NCBI RefSeq assembly: GCF_004345365.1
Contig: NZ_SLVF01000019.1
Location: forward strand, 94,955 to 158,954
From: Kribbella sp. VKM Ac-2568
GTDB lineage: Bacteria > Actinomycetota > Actinomycetes > Propionibacteriales > Kribbellaceae
DNA length: 64,000 nt
Reading direction: 5' to 3'
Shown: one piece after another, positions 33,569 to 42,388 of the stretch
Layout: each line of letters starts with the position of its first letter
Numbering within the stretch: position 1 is the stretch's first letter
The notes under the pieces: model-generated
Seen by the model: the letters and a program-made list of their open reading frames with translations, nothing else
The model's database searches: none
Told to the model about the DNA's origin: nothing
Position numbers and translations under genes: made by a program

Positions 33569-33952
33569 TCAGGGGGCGATTTCCAAATTGGTGATGAGGT
33601 TTTCGTCGTTGAGGGTGAAGCGGTAGATGAGGTCTACTACGCCGCCGGGGAAGTTGCCTTCCAGGTGGTTGGTGACGTCGTAGTGGGTGTCGTCGAACTT
33701 CTCCACGTGGGTGAGTTCGACCGTGTAGGTGTACTCGGTGGCGGCGGTTTCGCGCCAGTGGTGGATCTCGTCGTGGCCGCGGTAGGTCTTGTCGTCGTCG
33801 ATGACGGTCGCGTCGGAGGCGAAGGCGGAGAGCAGGTCGTGGGCGTTGGCCTTGTGCGCCGGGTCGGCCTCGCGCAGGTACGTCGTGATCGCGTGCGGCA
33901 GGTGCTTCGCGGATTCGGCGGCGGTCGGGTCGGGAGGGGTGGGGATGGTCAT
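33569..33952 (-). CDS. SnoaL/NTF2-like protein
   Basis: A 127-residue protein with the NTF2 cone fold pattern: helix AITTYLREADPAHKANAHDLLSAF, strand FASDATVIDDDKTYRGHDEIHHWRE, and a final sheet (THYDVTNHLEGNFPGGVVDL, then YRFTLNDENLITNLEI). Such proteins may be small-molecule isomerases, hydrolases or have no catalysis; the GHDEI-W pattern is common in SnoaL-like proteins predicted to bind steroids or polyketides. It overlaps the AlkC-like gene by four bases, so the two are co-translated. Confidence 0.85.
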   Translation of the reverse strand: MTIPTPPDPTAAESAKHLPHAITTYLREADPAHKANAHDLLSAFASDATVIDDDKTYRGHDEIHHWRETAATEYTYTVELTHVEKFDDTHYDVTNHLEGNFPGGVVDLIYRFTLNDENLITNLEIAP

Positions 33953-35052
33953 CGGGTGCCTTCCAGCGAGAGGGTGAAGGTGGACCGGCCGTAGCCTCGG
34001 CCGTTGATCTGGAGCTCCAGGGCGTGTTCGCCCGGGTAGTACTTGCGCGTCGAGATCGGCTTGAACGAGTGCCGCTTGCCGAGCGTCACGGACTCCCCCG
34101 GCGCCAGCGTGCGGGTGGTCAGCTTGAAGACCTTCGGCGCGAGGGTGCCGTTGGCCTTGACGTGGTGGACGACGTAGTCGATCGCCAGTCGCATCTCGAC
34201 CTCGCCTTCGTTGTGCGCGGTGAACTCGAACTCCAGGATCTCACCCACGCTCACGCCCGCCACGGCCAGTACCGGCCCGTCGACGACGAGACCGCTCGGC
34301 TGCTCGAATCCCAGCAGGGCAAGGGCTCCGGGGTCACCGGCCTTGATCAGCGTGCGCAGCGCATGCCGGACCAACTGGGGTGTCGTCGCCTCGGGATCCG
34401 CCAGCCAACCGCCCGCGATCTCGACCGCCAGCGCCGGGTCGGAGCGGCTGATGTCGTTCAGGTGGTTCGCGACCGAGCGACGCACGTACGCCGAGTCGTC
34501 GCGGCGCAGTATCTCGAGAATCGGCCGCGTCGCCTCGACGTTCTCCAACAACTGAGGTACCCGCTTTGCCCAGGGCAGGCGTGGTCGCGTGCCTTCGGTG
34601 GCGAGGCGCCGGACGTGTTCATCTTGGTGACCGGTCCACGTCTGCACGACAGCCAGAGTCCGATCGAGGTCGGCCGTGAGCACCGTGCGGAGCGCGAACT
34701 CCGCGGTCAGCCTGGGCGTCAGCTCGGCGAGCAGTTCGAGGCCGGCCTCGAATTCCTCAGCTTCCACGGCCCGTACTGCGACCGCCTCGGTGACCGGCCA
34801 GATCATCCAGCCGGTGAACGCGTCGTCCTCCAGCGCAGCGCGGAAGATATCCGCCAGCGGCTTGAATCCCGCGGGCAGATCCGCCAGCAGGGCGTCCCGG
34901 ACCAACTGACCCCGCTCACTGAAGGAGGCCTCCGCCAACTTGCCCGGAGCGGCCCGCAGTGCGGTGAATCGCAGGTCCGGCGCCACCTTCTGAAGGCAGC
35001 CGCCGAGGGCGACCACGGACGCAGTACTGAGCATCTCTTCCGCTGTGGGCAA
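33949..35052 (-). CDS. AlkC-like DNA alkylation repair protein
   Basis: A 367-residue protein. Residues 1-230 are helical HEAT-like repeats of the AlkC/AlkD DNA-glycosylase superfamily, with DEHVRRLATEGTRPRLPWAKRVP and DSAYVRRSVANHLNDISRSDP as the best repeats; their basic and aromatic residues usually contact the alkylated strand. Residues 255-365 are beta-rich (GEILEFEFTAHNEGEVEMRL to ALELQINGRGYGRSTF), consistent with the Ig-like C-terminal domain of some AlkC proteins. Family members excise N3-alkylated purines or cytosine without base flipping. The assignment rests on domain pattern; activity is inferred. Confidence 0.8.
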   Translation of the reverse strand: MPTAEEMLSTASVVALGGCLQKVAPDLRFTALRAAPGKLAEASFSERGQLVRDALLADLPAGFKPLADIFRAALEDDAFTGWMIWPVTEAVAVRAVEAEEFEAGLELLAELTPRLTAEFALRTVLTADLDRTLAVVQTWTGHQDEHVRRLATEGTRPRLPWAKRVPQLLENVEATRPILEILRRDDSAYVRRSVANHLNDISRSDPALAVEIAGGWLADPEATTPQLVRHALRTLIKAGDPGALALLGFEQPSGLVVDGPVLAVAGVSVGEILEFEFTAHNEGEVEMRLAIDYVVHHVKANGTLAPKVFKLTTRTLAPGESVTLGKRHSFKPISTRKYYPGEHALELQINGRGYGRSTFTLSLEGTR

Positions 35053-35200
35053 AGAACACCTTCTCGCGTCGCAGCCTTGTCGGCAGGAGGTCAGGAGCTA
35101 CTGACTTCTAAATTAGCAGTAACAACCACGACGACCAACCGCCCCCTCCTCCACCGGCCCGGCGCCAACCACACCACCTTCGGCTTTGGGCCCGAGGGTG

Positions 35201-35265
35201 CCGCTGGCGGGTTGTGCGCTGGCTGGCGGTCTATAAGGCGCCAGCGGCCGAGCAACCCGCTACCG
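35201..35265. repeat. Copy 2 of the CTGGCG hairpin module
   Basis: Nested stems: GCGGGTTG/CAACCCGC (35207-35214 and 35253-35260) enclose CTGGCG/CGCCAG (35223-35228 and 35239-35244) with a 10-base loop ending AAGG. The inner stem, loop length and loop end match 10307-10328. Confidence 0.8.
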
Positions 35266-35374
35266 AGCCCGCCGCCCGGCCCGGATCCGCTGGCGGCACA
35301 GGTGCCGTGCAGTTGTGGGGACCGCGGACACCTTCTCGGGGGTGTGACGCCGGACGGCGGTGCGGTTGTGGGAT

Positions 35375-35440
35375 CTCGGACACCGTGTGGGGAGCTGGGA
35401 CAGGTCATGTCGTGTCCGGGGTCGCGACTTGGTGTCCGAG
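35375..35440. repeat. 46-nt-loop inverted repeat, copy A
   Basis: Arms CTCGGACACC and GGTGTCCGAG (10 bp, perfect) are separated by 46 nt. A second copy at 61672-61747 has the same arms extended to 15 bp and also exactly 46 nt between them, with a shared GCTNGGACAGG segment at the same place in both loops. Confidence 0.88.
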
Positions 35441-35542
35441 CCCGCACTTTGTGCACCGGTTGAGTGTCCGGGTCGCCGGGATCTGCTCAGGTGGTGCACA
35501 AGGTGCCGGTTTCGGGAGTCCCGCTTCCCCTCCGGGCAAAGG

Positions 35543-35661
35543 AACACCTCGAACTTCCCGGCGAGGCAACTCCCCGAACGTCTGGGCAAGCAACACCCCG
35601 AACTTCCGGCGGCAGCTCCCCGAACGTCTGGGCGAGCAACTCCCCGAGCGTCTGGGCGGAG
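35543..35661. repeat. 24-bp tandem repeat array
   Basis: Five units of 22-25 bases with consensus close to AACTCCCCGAACGTCTGGGC plus GAGC begin at 35543, 35568, 35592, 35614 and 35638; a partial unit follows. Units alternate between CGAACGTCTGGGC and CGAACTTCC forms. No flanking cas genes and no spacers, so not CRISPR. Confidence 0.85.
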
Positions 35662-35941
35662 GAGCTCCCCGGCCCTTGTCGCCACACCTCCCAGCGGCTC
35701 CGGGATAGCTGCGTTCCTTCCCTGGTCGGGGTGGTGCGGGTCCAGAGTCGGAACTTGTTCCGATCCCGAAGGGACGCGACGCGCTCTTGACGCACACCAG
35801 CCCGACCAGCACCATCACGCAGCCCGGGGACGCCCCCCTTCGGACACCCCTCGCGAAGCGACCAGTGCTGCAACGTGAGACGGGCAGCGCCGGGCTGGGG
35901 GTGCGCGGATGGGGGTGACGGATGGGACTTAAGGTCGCGGG

Positions 35942-36736
35942 GTGAAGCAGATCTTGGTGGTGGGGGTTGGCGCCGGCGATCCGGAGCAACTGACCGTGCA
36001 GGCGGTCAACGCGCTGGGCCGTGTGGATGTGTTCTTCGTGCTCGACAAGGGTGACGTCAAGCAGGAACTGGTCGACCTGCGGGAGGAGATCCTGCGACGG
36101 TATGCGCCCGACGGCGACTACCGGGTGGTCACCGGCCGGGATCCGGAGCGGGACCGGACGGCCGGCTTGGACGGTGATCGGCCGATCGCCGGGAGTTCGG
36201 CGTACGTCGAGTCGGTGGACGACTGGCGGCGACGCCGGGCCGATGTCTGCGCGGGGATGATCGCGGCCGGGCTCGGCGAGGACCAGGTCGGGGCGTTCCT
36301 GGTCTGGGGTGATCCGTCGCTGTACGACAGCACGCTGGCGATCCTCGACGACATCCTCGCTCGAGGTGAACTCGGCTTCGAGATCGAGGTGATCCCCGGC
36401 ATCAGCAGCGTGTCGGCGCTGGCGGCGCGGCACCGGGTCGGGCTGAACCAGGTCGGCAAGCCGATCCAGATCACCACCGGCCGGCGATTGGCGAAGAAGT
36501 GGCCGGCCGATGTCGACGACGTGGTGGTGATGCTCGACGCGCAGACCGCCTTCACCCAGCACACCGACCAGGATGCCGACATCTACTGGGCCGCCTATCT
36601 GGGCACGCCGGACGAACTGCTCATCGCGGGACCGCTAGCGGAAGTAGCGGAAGAGATTGTCGAGGTGCGCGCCGAAGCACGCCGGCGCAAAGGCTGGATC
36701 ATGGATACCTATCTATTGCGCAGGAATCGCAAGTAA
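35942..36736 (+). CDS. cobF: Precorrin-6A synthase (deacetylating)
   Basis: Aerobic cobalamin pathway: methylates C-1 of precorrin-5 and removes the C-20-derived acetyl unit. It has 264 residues with the SAM-binding VVGVGAGDPEQLTVQAV start of corrin methyltransferases, FLVWGDPSLYDST and VIPGISSVSALAARHR. CobF is specific to the oxygen-dependent route, in line with CobG and CobIJ encoded 10 kb away. It stands alone, starts with GTG and follows a repeat-rich gap. Confidence 0.93.
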   Translation: MKQILVVGVGAGDPEQLTVQAVNALGRVDVFFVLDKGDVKQELVDLREEILRRYAPDGDYRVVTGRDPERDRTAGLDGDRPIAGSSAYVESVDDWRRRRADVCAGMIAAGLGEDQVGAFLVWGDPSLYDSTLAILDDILARGELGFEIEVIPGISSVSALAARHRVGLNQVGKPIQITTGRRLAKKWPADVDDVVVMLDAQTAFTQHTDQDADIYWAAYLGTPDELLIAGPLAEVAEEIVEVRAEARRRKGWIMDTYLLRRNRK

Positions 36737-36798
36737 ACAATAAACCTGGCAATTCTCCAGAATGCGCAAGCCATTACCAAAGGTTCTTTAGGAAGTCT

Positions 36799-36812
36799 AG
36801 AGCGCGCGCTCT
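36799..36812. promoter_or_regulatory. Perfect 14-bp palindrome upstream of the chitinase
   Basis: AGAGCGCGCGCTCT is fully self-complementary and lies in an unusually AT-rich stretch between cobF and the chitinase gene, about 110 bases upstream of its start. It could be a regulator site or, less likely, part of a cobF terminator. Confidence 0.35.
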
Positions 36813-36922
36813 TCTCCTCCCCGGTCCGGCCGCCGTACGCTGACCGGGCCATTTTTGTCCACCGCCCCCACGGTCGCGTCCCGCCCCCTTCTGCGACGCG
36901 GCCAGGACAGAGGAGTCGCATC

Positions 36923-37833
36923 ATGAGAATGCTCCGATTCTTGCGCGCCCTGCCGGTCCTCGTGGTTGTCGGCGCCGCCCTGTCGATGCTGTTCACCGCC
37001 CCCGCGGACGCTCGCGAAGTGTCGCCGACCGCCACCCAGGCCTGCACCTACCCGAACTGGGTGGCCGGCAACTGGTACGCGGCCGGCACATCGTGAAGTA
37101 CACCAACGGGCTGTACTACGTCGCCGAGCACGACAATCCCGGCTACGACCCGACGATCAGCACCTGGTACTGGGAACCGTACAACTGCTCCGGCGGCGGA
37201 AATCCGGAGCCGAGCGCATTCCCGGTCAGCGAACCGCAATTCAACCAGATGTTCCCGAGCCGGAATCCCTTCTACACCTATTCCGGCCTGGTCGACGCAC
37301 TGAGCGCCTATCCGGGCTTCGCGAACACCGGCGACGACACCACCAGGAAGCGCGAGGCCGCAGCCTTCCTGGCGAACGTGAACCACGAGACCGGCGGGCT
37401 GGTCTACATCAAGGAGATCAACGAGGCGAACTACCCGCACTACTGCGACTGGGGCCAGCCCTACGGCTGCCCGGCCGGTCAGGCGGCGTACTACGGTCGC
37501 GGCCCGATCCAGCTGAGCTGGAACTTCAACTACAAGGCCGCCGGTGACGCCCTCGGCATCGACCTGCTTGGCAACCCGTGGCAGGTCGAGCAGAACTCGG
37601 CGATCGCCTGGAAGACCGGGCTCTGGTACTGGAACACCCAGACCGGCCCGGGCACGATGACGCCGCACAACGCGATGGTGAACGGCGCAGGCTTCGGCGA
37701 GACCATCCGCAGCATCAACGGGTCGATCGAGTGCAACGGCGGCAACCCGGGCCAGGTGCAGAGCCGGGTGGACGCCTACCAGCGGTTCACCCAGATGCTG
37801 GGCGTCTCCCCCGGCAACAACCTCTACTGCTGA
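36923..37833 (+). pseudogene. GH19 chitinase with N-terminal carbohydrate-binding module, frameshifted
   Basis: The first 54 codons give a signal peptide (FLRALPVLVVVGAALSMLFT, ADAREV) and the start of a chitin-binding module (TYPNWVAGNWYAAG), then hit TGA. In the next frame the module continues HIVKYTNGLYYVAEHDNPGY and runs into a GH19 catalytic domain with the catalytic Glu in NVNHETGG, followed by YYGRGPIQLSWNFNY and NPGQVQSRVDAYQRF. A single missing C near 37085-37088 (GGCACATC instead of GGCCACATC) explains the break. Everything else is intact, including AGAGGAG before the ATG. Either a recent inactivation or a base-call error. Confidence 0.85.
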
Positions 37834-37916
37834 TACCCGTACCCCGACCAAAGGTGTAGGTGCAGTGGCCGTGCGGCCGAAGCGGGACCACCCGATCCCA
37901 GCGGAGGCTGCACGGC

Positions 37917-39527
37917 ATGAGGAGATTCCAGATCACACGAAGCAAGGTGCGGCTGGCGGTAGCCCTGGCGCTCGTGCCGGCCGCATTCCTTGCAGACAAG
38001 GCCACCGCCGCCCGGTCGGCACCACCAGCGGAGCCCAGCGTCGTACGGACTGACGCTGGGCTGCTGCGCGGGCAGACCACTGGTACCGCTCGCGTCTTCA
38101 ACGGCATCCCGTACGCCGCTCCACCGATGCAGGCGTTGCGGTGGAAGGCGCCGCAGCCGGTGAAACGGTGGGACGGCGTACGGGACGCGCTGACGCTCTC
38201 GAGCGCATGCCCCCAGCAGGACAACCCCGAGGCGCCCGGTGGCTCCACAGCAGAGGACTGCCTCTACCTCAACGTCACGACGCCGGCGCAGAAGGCAGCC
38301 AAGCCGCGTGCGGTGGTGGTGTGGATTCCCGGCGGCGGGTTCTTCACCGGCGCCGGGAACAGCTACGAGGCGTCGAAGCCGGCCACTCGTGGCGATGTGG
38401 TCGTCGTGACGGTCAACTACCGGTTGGGGATCTTCGGGTTCTTCGGCTACCCGGGACTGGCCGGATCCGGCACGTACGGCATCCAGGACCAGCAGGCGGC
38501 GCTGCGCTGGGTGCAACGGAACGCCCGGGCCTTCGGCGGCGACCCGCGGAACGTCACCGTGGCCGGGGAGTCGGCCGGCGGGATGAGCGTGTGCGCACAG
38601 TTGACCTCGCCGACGTCGACCGGGTTGTTCGCCAAGGCAGTGATGCAGAGCGGCTCGTGCGCGTTCAACTGGGCTGACAACAGCCAGTACCCGGGCCAGG
38701 CGGCGGACTCACCGTGGGTTCCGCAGAACACCGTGCAGAGGACCGGCACGGACTGGGCCGCCTCCCGCAGGGACGACCTGAAGTGCAAGCCGCGTCAGGC
38801 CATGCTGCACTGCCTGCGCGCGGCCGATCCCGCGGTACTGGTTGAGGACACGCTGCAGTTCACGCAACCGGCGTACGGCGGTACTGCGGTGCTGCCGGTG
38901 AGCCCGGCGAAGGCGATGAAGGCCGGGCTGTTCCATCGGGTGCCGGTGCTGTCTGGGAACAACCACGATGAGGCGGCGGCGTGGATGTCGGCGTTCAACG
39001 GCGGCGACCTCACCGATGCGGACTACCCGCGGTTGCTGACCGACATGGTGGGTGCAGCGGATGCGATGGAGGTGCAGCGCGAGTACCCGCTGGCGCAGTA
39101 CGGGTCGACTGTGGCTGCCTGGACCGCAGTGACGACGGACCGGATCTGGTCGTGCACGCAGGTCGCCAACGACCAGCAGGCGGCTCGGAAGGTGCCTGTG
39201 TACGCGTACGAGTTCGCGGACAAGCACTCGCCTCTCGCACAGCCCGGCCAGGGTGCAGCCCATGCGGTGGAGTTGCCGTATCTCTTCAGCCTGGGTGGTT
39301 ACGACTTCCCGATGAGCGAGACGCAGAAGAGGTTGTCGGAGCAGATGATCGACTACTGGACCGCATTCGCTCGCACTGGCGATCCCAACGGTCCGGGACG
39401 GCCGCACTGGGCTCCGGTCGGGCATGGCGACATCCGTGGGCTCTCCCTCGCGCCGACCGACCAGGGCGGCATCAAGACCGTCGACCTGAGCACCGAGCAC
39501 CACTGCGCCTTCTGGGACGGGCTCTGA
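37917..39527 (+). CDS. Secreted type B carboxylesterase
   Basis: A 536-residue carboxylesterase/lipase of the COesterase family with a signal peptide (residues 1-34, hydrophobic LAVALALVPAAFL). VFNGIPYAAPP is the family start motif, EDCLYLNV follows, WIPGGGFFTGAG forms the oxyanion hole, VAGESAGGMS holds the nucleophilic Ser, and the acid and base fall in the C-terminal half (NNHDEAA; HAVELPYLF). GGAGG lies nine bases before the ATG at 37917. It acts on carboxylic esters outside the cell; the substrate is not predictable. Next to the chitinase but separated by 83 bases. Confidence 0.93.
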   Translation: MRRFQITRSKVRLAVALALVPAAFLADKATAARSAPPAEPSVVRTDAGLLRGQTTGTARVFNGIPYAAPPMQALRWKAPQPVKRWDGVRDALTLSSACPQQDNPEAPGGSTAEDCLYLNVTTPAQKAAKPRAVVVWIPGGGFFTGAGNSYEASKPATRGDVVVVTVNYRLGIFGFFGYPGLAGSGTYGIQDQQAALRWVQRNARAFGGDPRNVTVAGESAGGMSVCAQLTSPTSTGLFAKAVMQSGSCAFNWADNSQYPGQAADSPWVPQNTVQRTGTDWAASRRDDLKCKPRQAMLHCLRAADPAVLVEDTLQFTQPAYGGTAVLPVSPAKAMKAGLFHRVPVLSGNNHDEAAAWMSAFNGGDLTDADYPRLLTDMVGAADAMEVQREYPLAQYGSTVAAWTAVTTDRIWSCTQVANDQQAARKVPVYAYEFADKHSPLAQPGQGAAHAVELPYLFSLGGYDFPMSETQKRLSEQMIDYWTAFARTGDPNGPGRPHWAPVGHGDIRGLSLAPTDQGGIKTVDLSTEHHCAFWDGL

Positions 39528-39528
39528 C

Positions 39529-40137
39529 TCAGACTGCGCGCTGCTCGCGCAGGTCCCACAACCGGCTGAAGACTGGCGCGAGCAGCAGCAGGAGCAGTGC
39601 GTAGAAGGTGATGCCGGGCACGAGGACCGCGAGCAGGAAGGCCACCAGCGAGAGCACGGTGAAGGTGACGGTGCCGAACATCTCGCGGCGGGTGACCGGG
39701 TTGTCTTCCTGCTCGAGCTCCCGGTGACCGCGGGTCATCAGTATGAGGCCGAGCTGGCAGATGCCGAGTGCAACGATGTTCGCGATGTAGAGGCCGGCGG
39801 TGAACCGGCTGCTCGGGTAGGTGCCGACGATCTCGGTCGGAAACGGCAGGATGACGATGAAGAGCAGCCAGATCATGTTCAGCTGGACCAGCCGGGTGTT
39901 GTACGCCCGGACGTGCTCGAACATCCGGTGATGGGTCAGCCAGAACCTGACGATCACCACGAAGCTCAGCAGGAACGAATAGATCTGCGACTTGTGGTCG
40001 GTGATCACCGCGAGCGCGTCACTACCCTCGGCCGCCGCCTCCGGGACCACGTCCACCAGCGGCAGGATCAGCAGGGTGACCGCGATCGCCACCACCGCGT
40101 CGGTGAACAGCACCAGCCGGTCCGGGTTCCTCGTCAT
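39529..40137 (-). CDS. TMEM175-like integral membrane protein
   Basis: About 202 residues with six hydrophobic helices. The N-terminal motif RLVLFTDAVVAIAVTLLILPL is the FSDAV-like signature of the TMEM175/DUF1211 family, whose bacterial members form leak K+ channels; LTHHRMFEHVRAYN is the second conserved block. The ATG at 40137 begins at TRNPDRL; GTG at 40143 and a TTG at 40152 are alternatives without a clear ribosome site. Convergent with the esterase gene, one base apart. Confidence 0.85.
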   Translation of the reverse strand: MTRNPDRLVLFTDAVVAIAVTLLILPLVDVVPEAAAEGSDALAVITDHKSQIYSFLLSFVVIVRFWLTHHRMFEHVRAYNTRLVQLNMIWLLFIVILPFPTEIVGTYPSSRFTAGLYIANIVALGICQLGLILMTRGHRELEQEDNPVTRREMFGTVTFTVLSLVAFLLAVLVPGITFYALLLLLLAPVFSRLWDLREQRAV

Positions 40138-40201
40138 ACTCACGGCCGACAACGGTAGCGCCCGGTGCTGTAGGCAACCACAGCGCCGGGCACTACCCGC
40201 G

Positions 40202-41704
40202 TCACTTCTTCGAGGGCCGCAGCAGAGTGGCAGTCAGCACCAACGCAGCAAGGACGAAGCCGGCCGCGGCCACGAAGGCCGCGCTGTAGCCGTCCCTCAG
40301 CGCAGCAACCTCCGCCACACCTTCAGACACCCGTACTGCGCTCTGCGACGCGGCCAAGGTGGCTAGTACGGCTGTGCCGACGGCTGCTCCCGCTTGCTGC
40401 GCAGTGTTGTTCAGCCCGGAGGCAAGTCCGGCATCACTTGGCTCCGCGCCGGACATCGCCAGCATGATCGCCGCAGGGATCCCTACGCCTATCCCGGCTC
40501 CCATCAGCGCGAGAACCGGTGCCACGTTGAGGAGGTAGCTACCGTCGGCCGGGGCCTGGCTGATCACCAGAAGCGCGACCAGGAAGGCGGCCAGGCCGGC
40601 AAGCAGCAGCGGCCGGCTGCCCAACCGCACAGTGAGCCGAGGTGCGACGAACAACGACATCACCGCACCGAGCAGTGGAGCCGGAAGGAACGCCAAGCCG
40701 GTCTGCAGCGAGTCGAAGCCCAGCACTCGCTGCAGGTAGAGCGCCGTCATGAACTGGAAGCCGAACCCGGCTGCGAACAGGAAGACCACCACCACGTTGG
40801 CCGTAGTCACCTGGCGCTTGCGGAAGATGTGCAAGGAGAGCAGTGGCTGCGCCGCGCGGGCCTGGCGCAGTACGAAGGCTGCTAGGAGCAGTACGGCGGC
40901 TGCGGCCAGGACGAGCGTCCGCGGCAACTCGGCGGTCGGCTCGGCAGTCTGCACGATTGTGTAGACGGCCAGCGAGAGGCCGGCGGTCACCAGCACGGCT
41001 CCGAGGACGTCTGCGCCCTTGCCGAGACCCAGACCGCGCTGCGGTGCGAGCAGCCGTACTGCGAGCACCAGCGAGACGAGTCCGATCGGCACGTTGATCA
41101 GGAAGGACCAGTGCCAGCCGACGGTCTGGGTGATCACGCCACCGAGGATCAGGCCGATCGACGCGCCACTGGCCGAGGTGAACCCGTAGACGCCCATCGC
41201 CCGCGCCTGCTCCCCCGGCGCCGGGAAGAGGCCGACGATCATGCCGAGGATCACCGCTGAGGCGAGCGCGCCGCCGACACCCTGCAGGAAGCGGCCGGCG
41301 ATCAGTACTTCGGCGTTGGTGGCGACCCCGCAGAGCAGCGAGGCCGCGGTGAACAGCGCGAGTCCGGCGAGGAAGACCCGCTTGCTGCCGATCAGGTCAC
41401 CGATCCGGCCGGCCAGCAGGAGCAGGCCGGCGAACGCGATCAGGTAGGAGTTCATCACCCAGGCGAGCCCGGCCTGCGAGAAGCCCAGGTCGCTCTGGAT
41501 CGTCGGCAGCGCCACCGTCACGACGGTGCCGTCGAGGATGATCATCAGCTGCATCGCACACAGCACCGCCAGCGCCTTCAGCCGCGTCCGCTGCGCGCCG
41601 GAACCCGGCATCGTGCTGGAGCCCTCTTGCGTGCTGGAGCGCTGTTGTGGCGGCTCCGACCTCTGCTCGGGGGGTGGGCTTGCTGGTTCTGTCGTTGAGG
41701 TCAC
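40202..41704 (-). CDS. MFS drug:H+ antiporter, DHA2 (14-helix) type
   Basis: A 500-residue EmrB/QacA-type exporter. The long hydrophilic N-terminus (about 35 residues) precedes LDGTVVTVALPTIQSDLGFS, the helix 1 motif of the DHA2 group, followed by GRIGDLIGSKRVFLAGLALF (motif A) and GVYGFTSASGASIGLILGGV (motif C). The GTG at 41704 has AAGGAGA seven bases upstream. The marR gene lies 77 bases upstream in the same direction, so it is very likely MarR-controlled efflux of a toxic compound. Confidence 0.93.
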   Translation of the reverse strand: MTSTTEPASPPPEQRSEPPQQRSSTQEGSSTMPGSGAQRTRLKALAVLCAMQLMIILDGTVVTVALPTIQSDLGFSQAGLAWVMNSYLIAFAGLLLLAGRIGDLIGSKRVFLAGLALFTAASLLCGVATNAEVLIAGRFLQGVGGALASAVILGMIVGLFPAPGEQARAMGVYGFTSASGASIGLILGGVITQTVGWHWSFLINVPIGLVSLVLAVRLLAPQRGLGLGKGADVLGAVLVTAGLSLAVYTIVQTAEPTAELPRTLVLAAAAVLLLAAFVLRQARAAQPLLSLHIFRKRQVTTANVVVVFLFAAGFGFQFMTALYLQRVLGFDSLQTGLAFLPAPLLGAVMSLFVAPRLTVRLGSRPLLLAGLAAFLVALLVISQAPADGSYLLNVAPVLALMGAGIGVGIPAAIMLAMSGAEPSDAGLASGLNNTAQQAGAAVGTAVLATLAASQSAVRVSEGVAEVAALRDGYSAAFVAAAGFVLAALVLTATLLRPSKK

Positions 41705-41781
41705 CGGTCGTCTCCTTGTCAGCAGAGCAGGACAAGAACGACCTTAACAGATAGTTCCGTAGCAGACGATTTCTTATTGGA

Positions 41782-42261
41782 TTAGGTTCGCTGCCGGGAC
41801 CGCCGGACGGGTTGCGCCTCGACCGGCGTCGCCAGTTGACCGTTGACGAGTTCGATCAGCGAGTCGGCGAACGGTGCGCGCTGGGACGCCGCCAGCGCCC
41901 CGAGAGCCTCGGCATGCACCTTGTCGACGATCCGCTGCCCCTCCTCGGCCGCCTCGGCGCCGGCCTCGGTGACGGCGATGATCCGGGCCCGCCGATCGGT
42001 CGCCGACGGCTTGCGCTCCGCGAAACCCGCCTTCTCCAAGGCATCCACGGTCGTGACCATGGTCGTCTTGTCCAGATATGCGAGCTCGGCGAGCTGGATC
42101 TGGGTCCGCTCCTGCCCGAGCGCATTGATCAGCACGCACTGCATCCGCGGCGTCAACCCGATCTCCGCGAGCGCCGCCGTCAACTGCGTCTCCAGCACGT
42201 GCCCGGCATGCTTCAGCAACCCGGTCAGGTCCGGCACGGTCCGCAACGGTGTCTCAGCCAT
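41782..42261 (-). CDS. MarR-family regulator of the adjacent exporter
   Basis: A 159-residue MarR protein. The winged helix spans about residues 35-105: MQCVLINALGQERTQIQLAE, LAYLDKTTMVTTVDALEKAG as recognition region, and AERKPSATDRRARIIAVTEAG as wing with the DRR salt-bridge motif. It is the first gene of a marR-MFS pair. A palindrome at 42279-42302 lies 18 bases upstream of its start, suited to autorepression. Confidence 0.93.
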   Translation of the reverse strand: MAETPLRTVPDLTGLLKHAGHVLETQLTAALAEIGLTPRMQCVLINALGQERTQIQLAELAYLDKTTMVTTVDALEKAGFAERKPSATDRRARIIAVTEAGAEAAEEGQRIVDKVHAEALGALAASQRAPFADSLIELVNGQLATPVEAQPVRRSRQRT

Positions 42262-42278
42262 GAATTCATCCTACTGCG

Positions 42279-42302
42279 GGATCATCTACTCGCAGATGAT
42301 CC
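42279..42302. promoter_or_regulatory. Probable MarR operator
   Basis: Perfect 9-bp arms GGATCATCT and AGATGATCC with a 6-base spacer (24 bp in all) lie 18 bases upstream of the marR ATG. Length and placement are those of MarR sites. Confidence 0.75.
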
Positions 42303-42388
42303 AAGTGCAGAACCTTCTCGCGTTCCCTCGAACTGCATGGGTGCAGGTGGTCGCGGTCTCCCGTCGGGTGGATTTGGTTTCCAGGGGT

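Larger units (their letters stand above)
35053..35941. other. Repeat-rich 890-base gap before cobF
   Basis: No supportable gene. It holds the hairpin at 35207-35260, the 46-nt-loop inverted repeat at 35375-35440, a TTGTGCACC/GGTGCACAA inverted pair (35449-35457 and 35494-35502) and a 24-bp tandem array (35543-35661). Long open frames on both strands exist only because of these GC-rich repeats. The cobF promoter must lie near 35850-35930 but is not obvious. Confidence 0.7.

Noticed and set aside
35543..35661. Short repeats as CRISPR or as a coding repeat protein
   Set aside because: No unique spacers, variable unit length that breaks the frame, no start with a ribosome site.
35214..35708. 164-codon plus-strand frame in the cobF gap and partly overlapping minus-strand frames
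   Set aside because: Built from the intergenic repeats, with no start signal and no stable composition.
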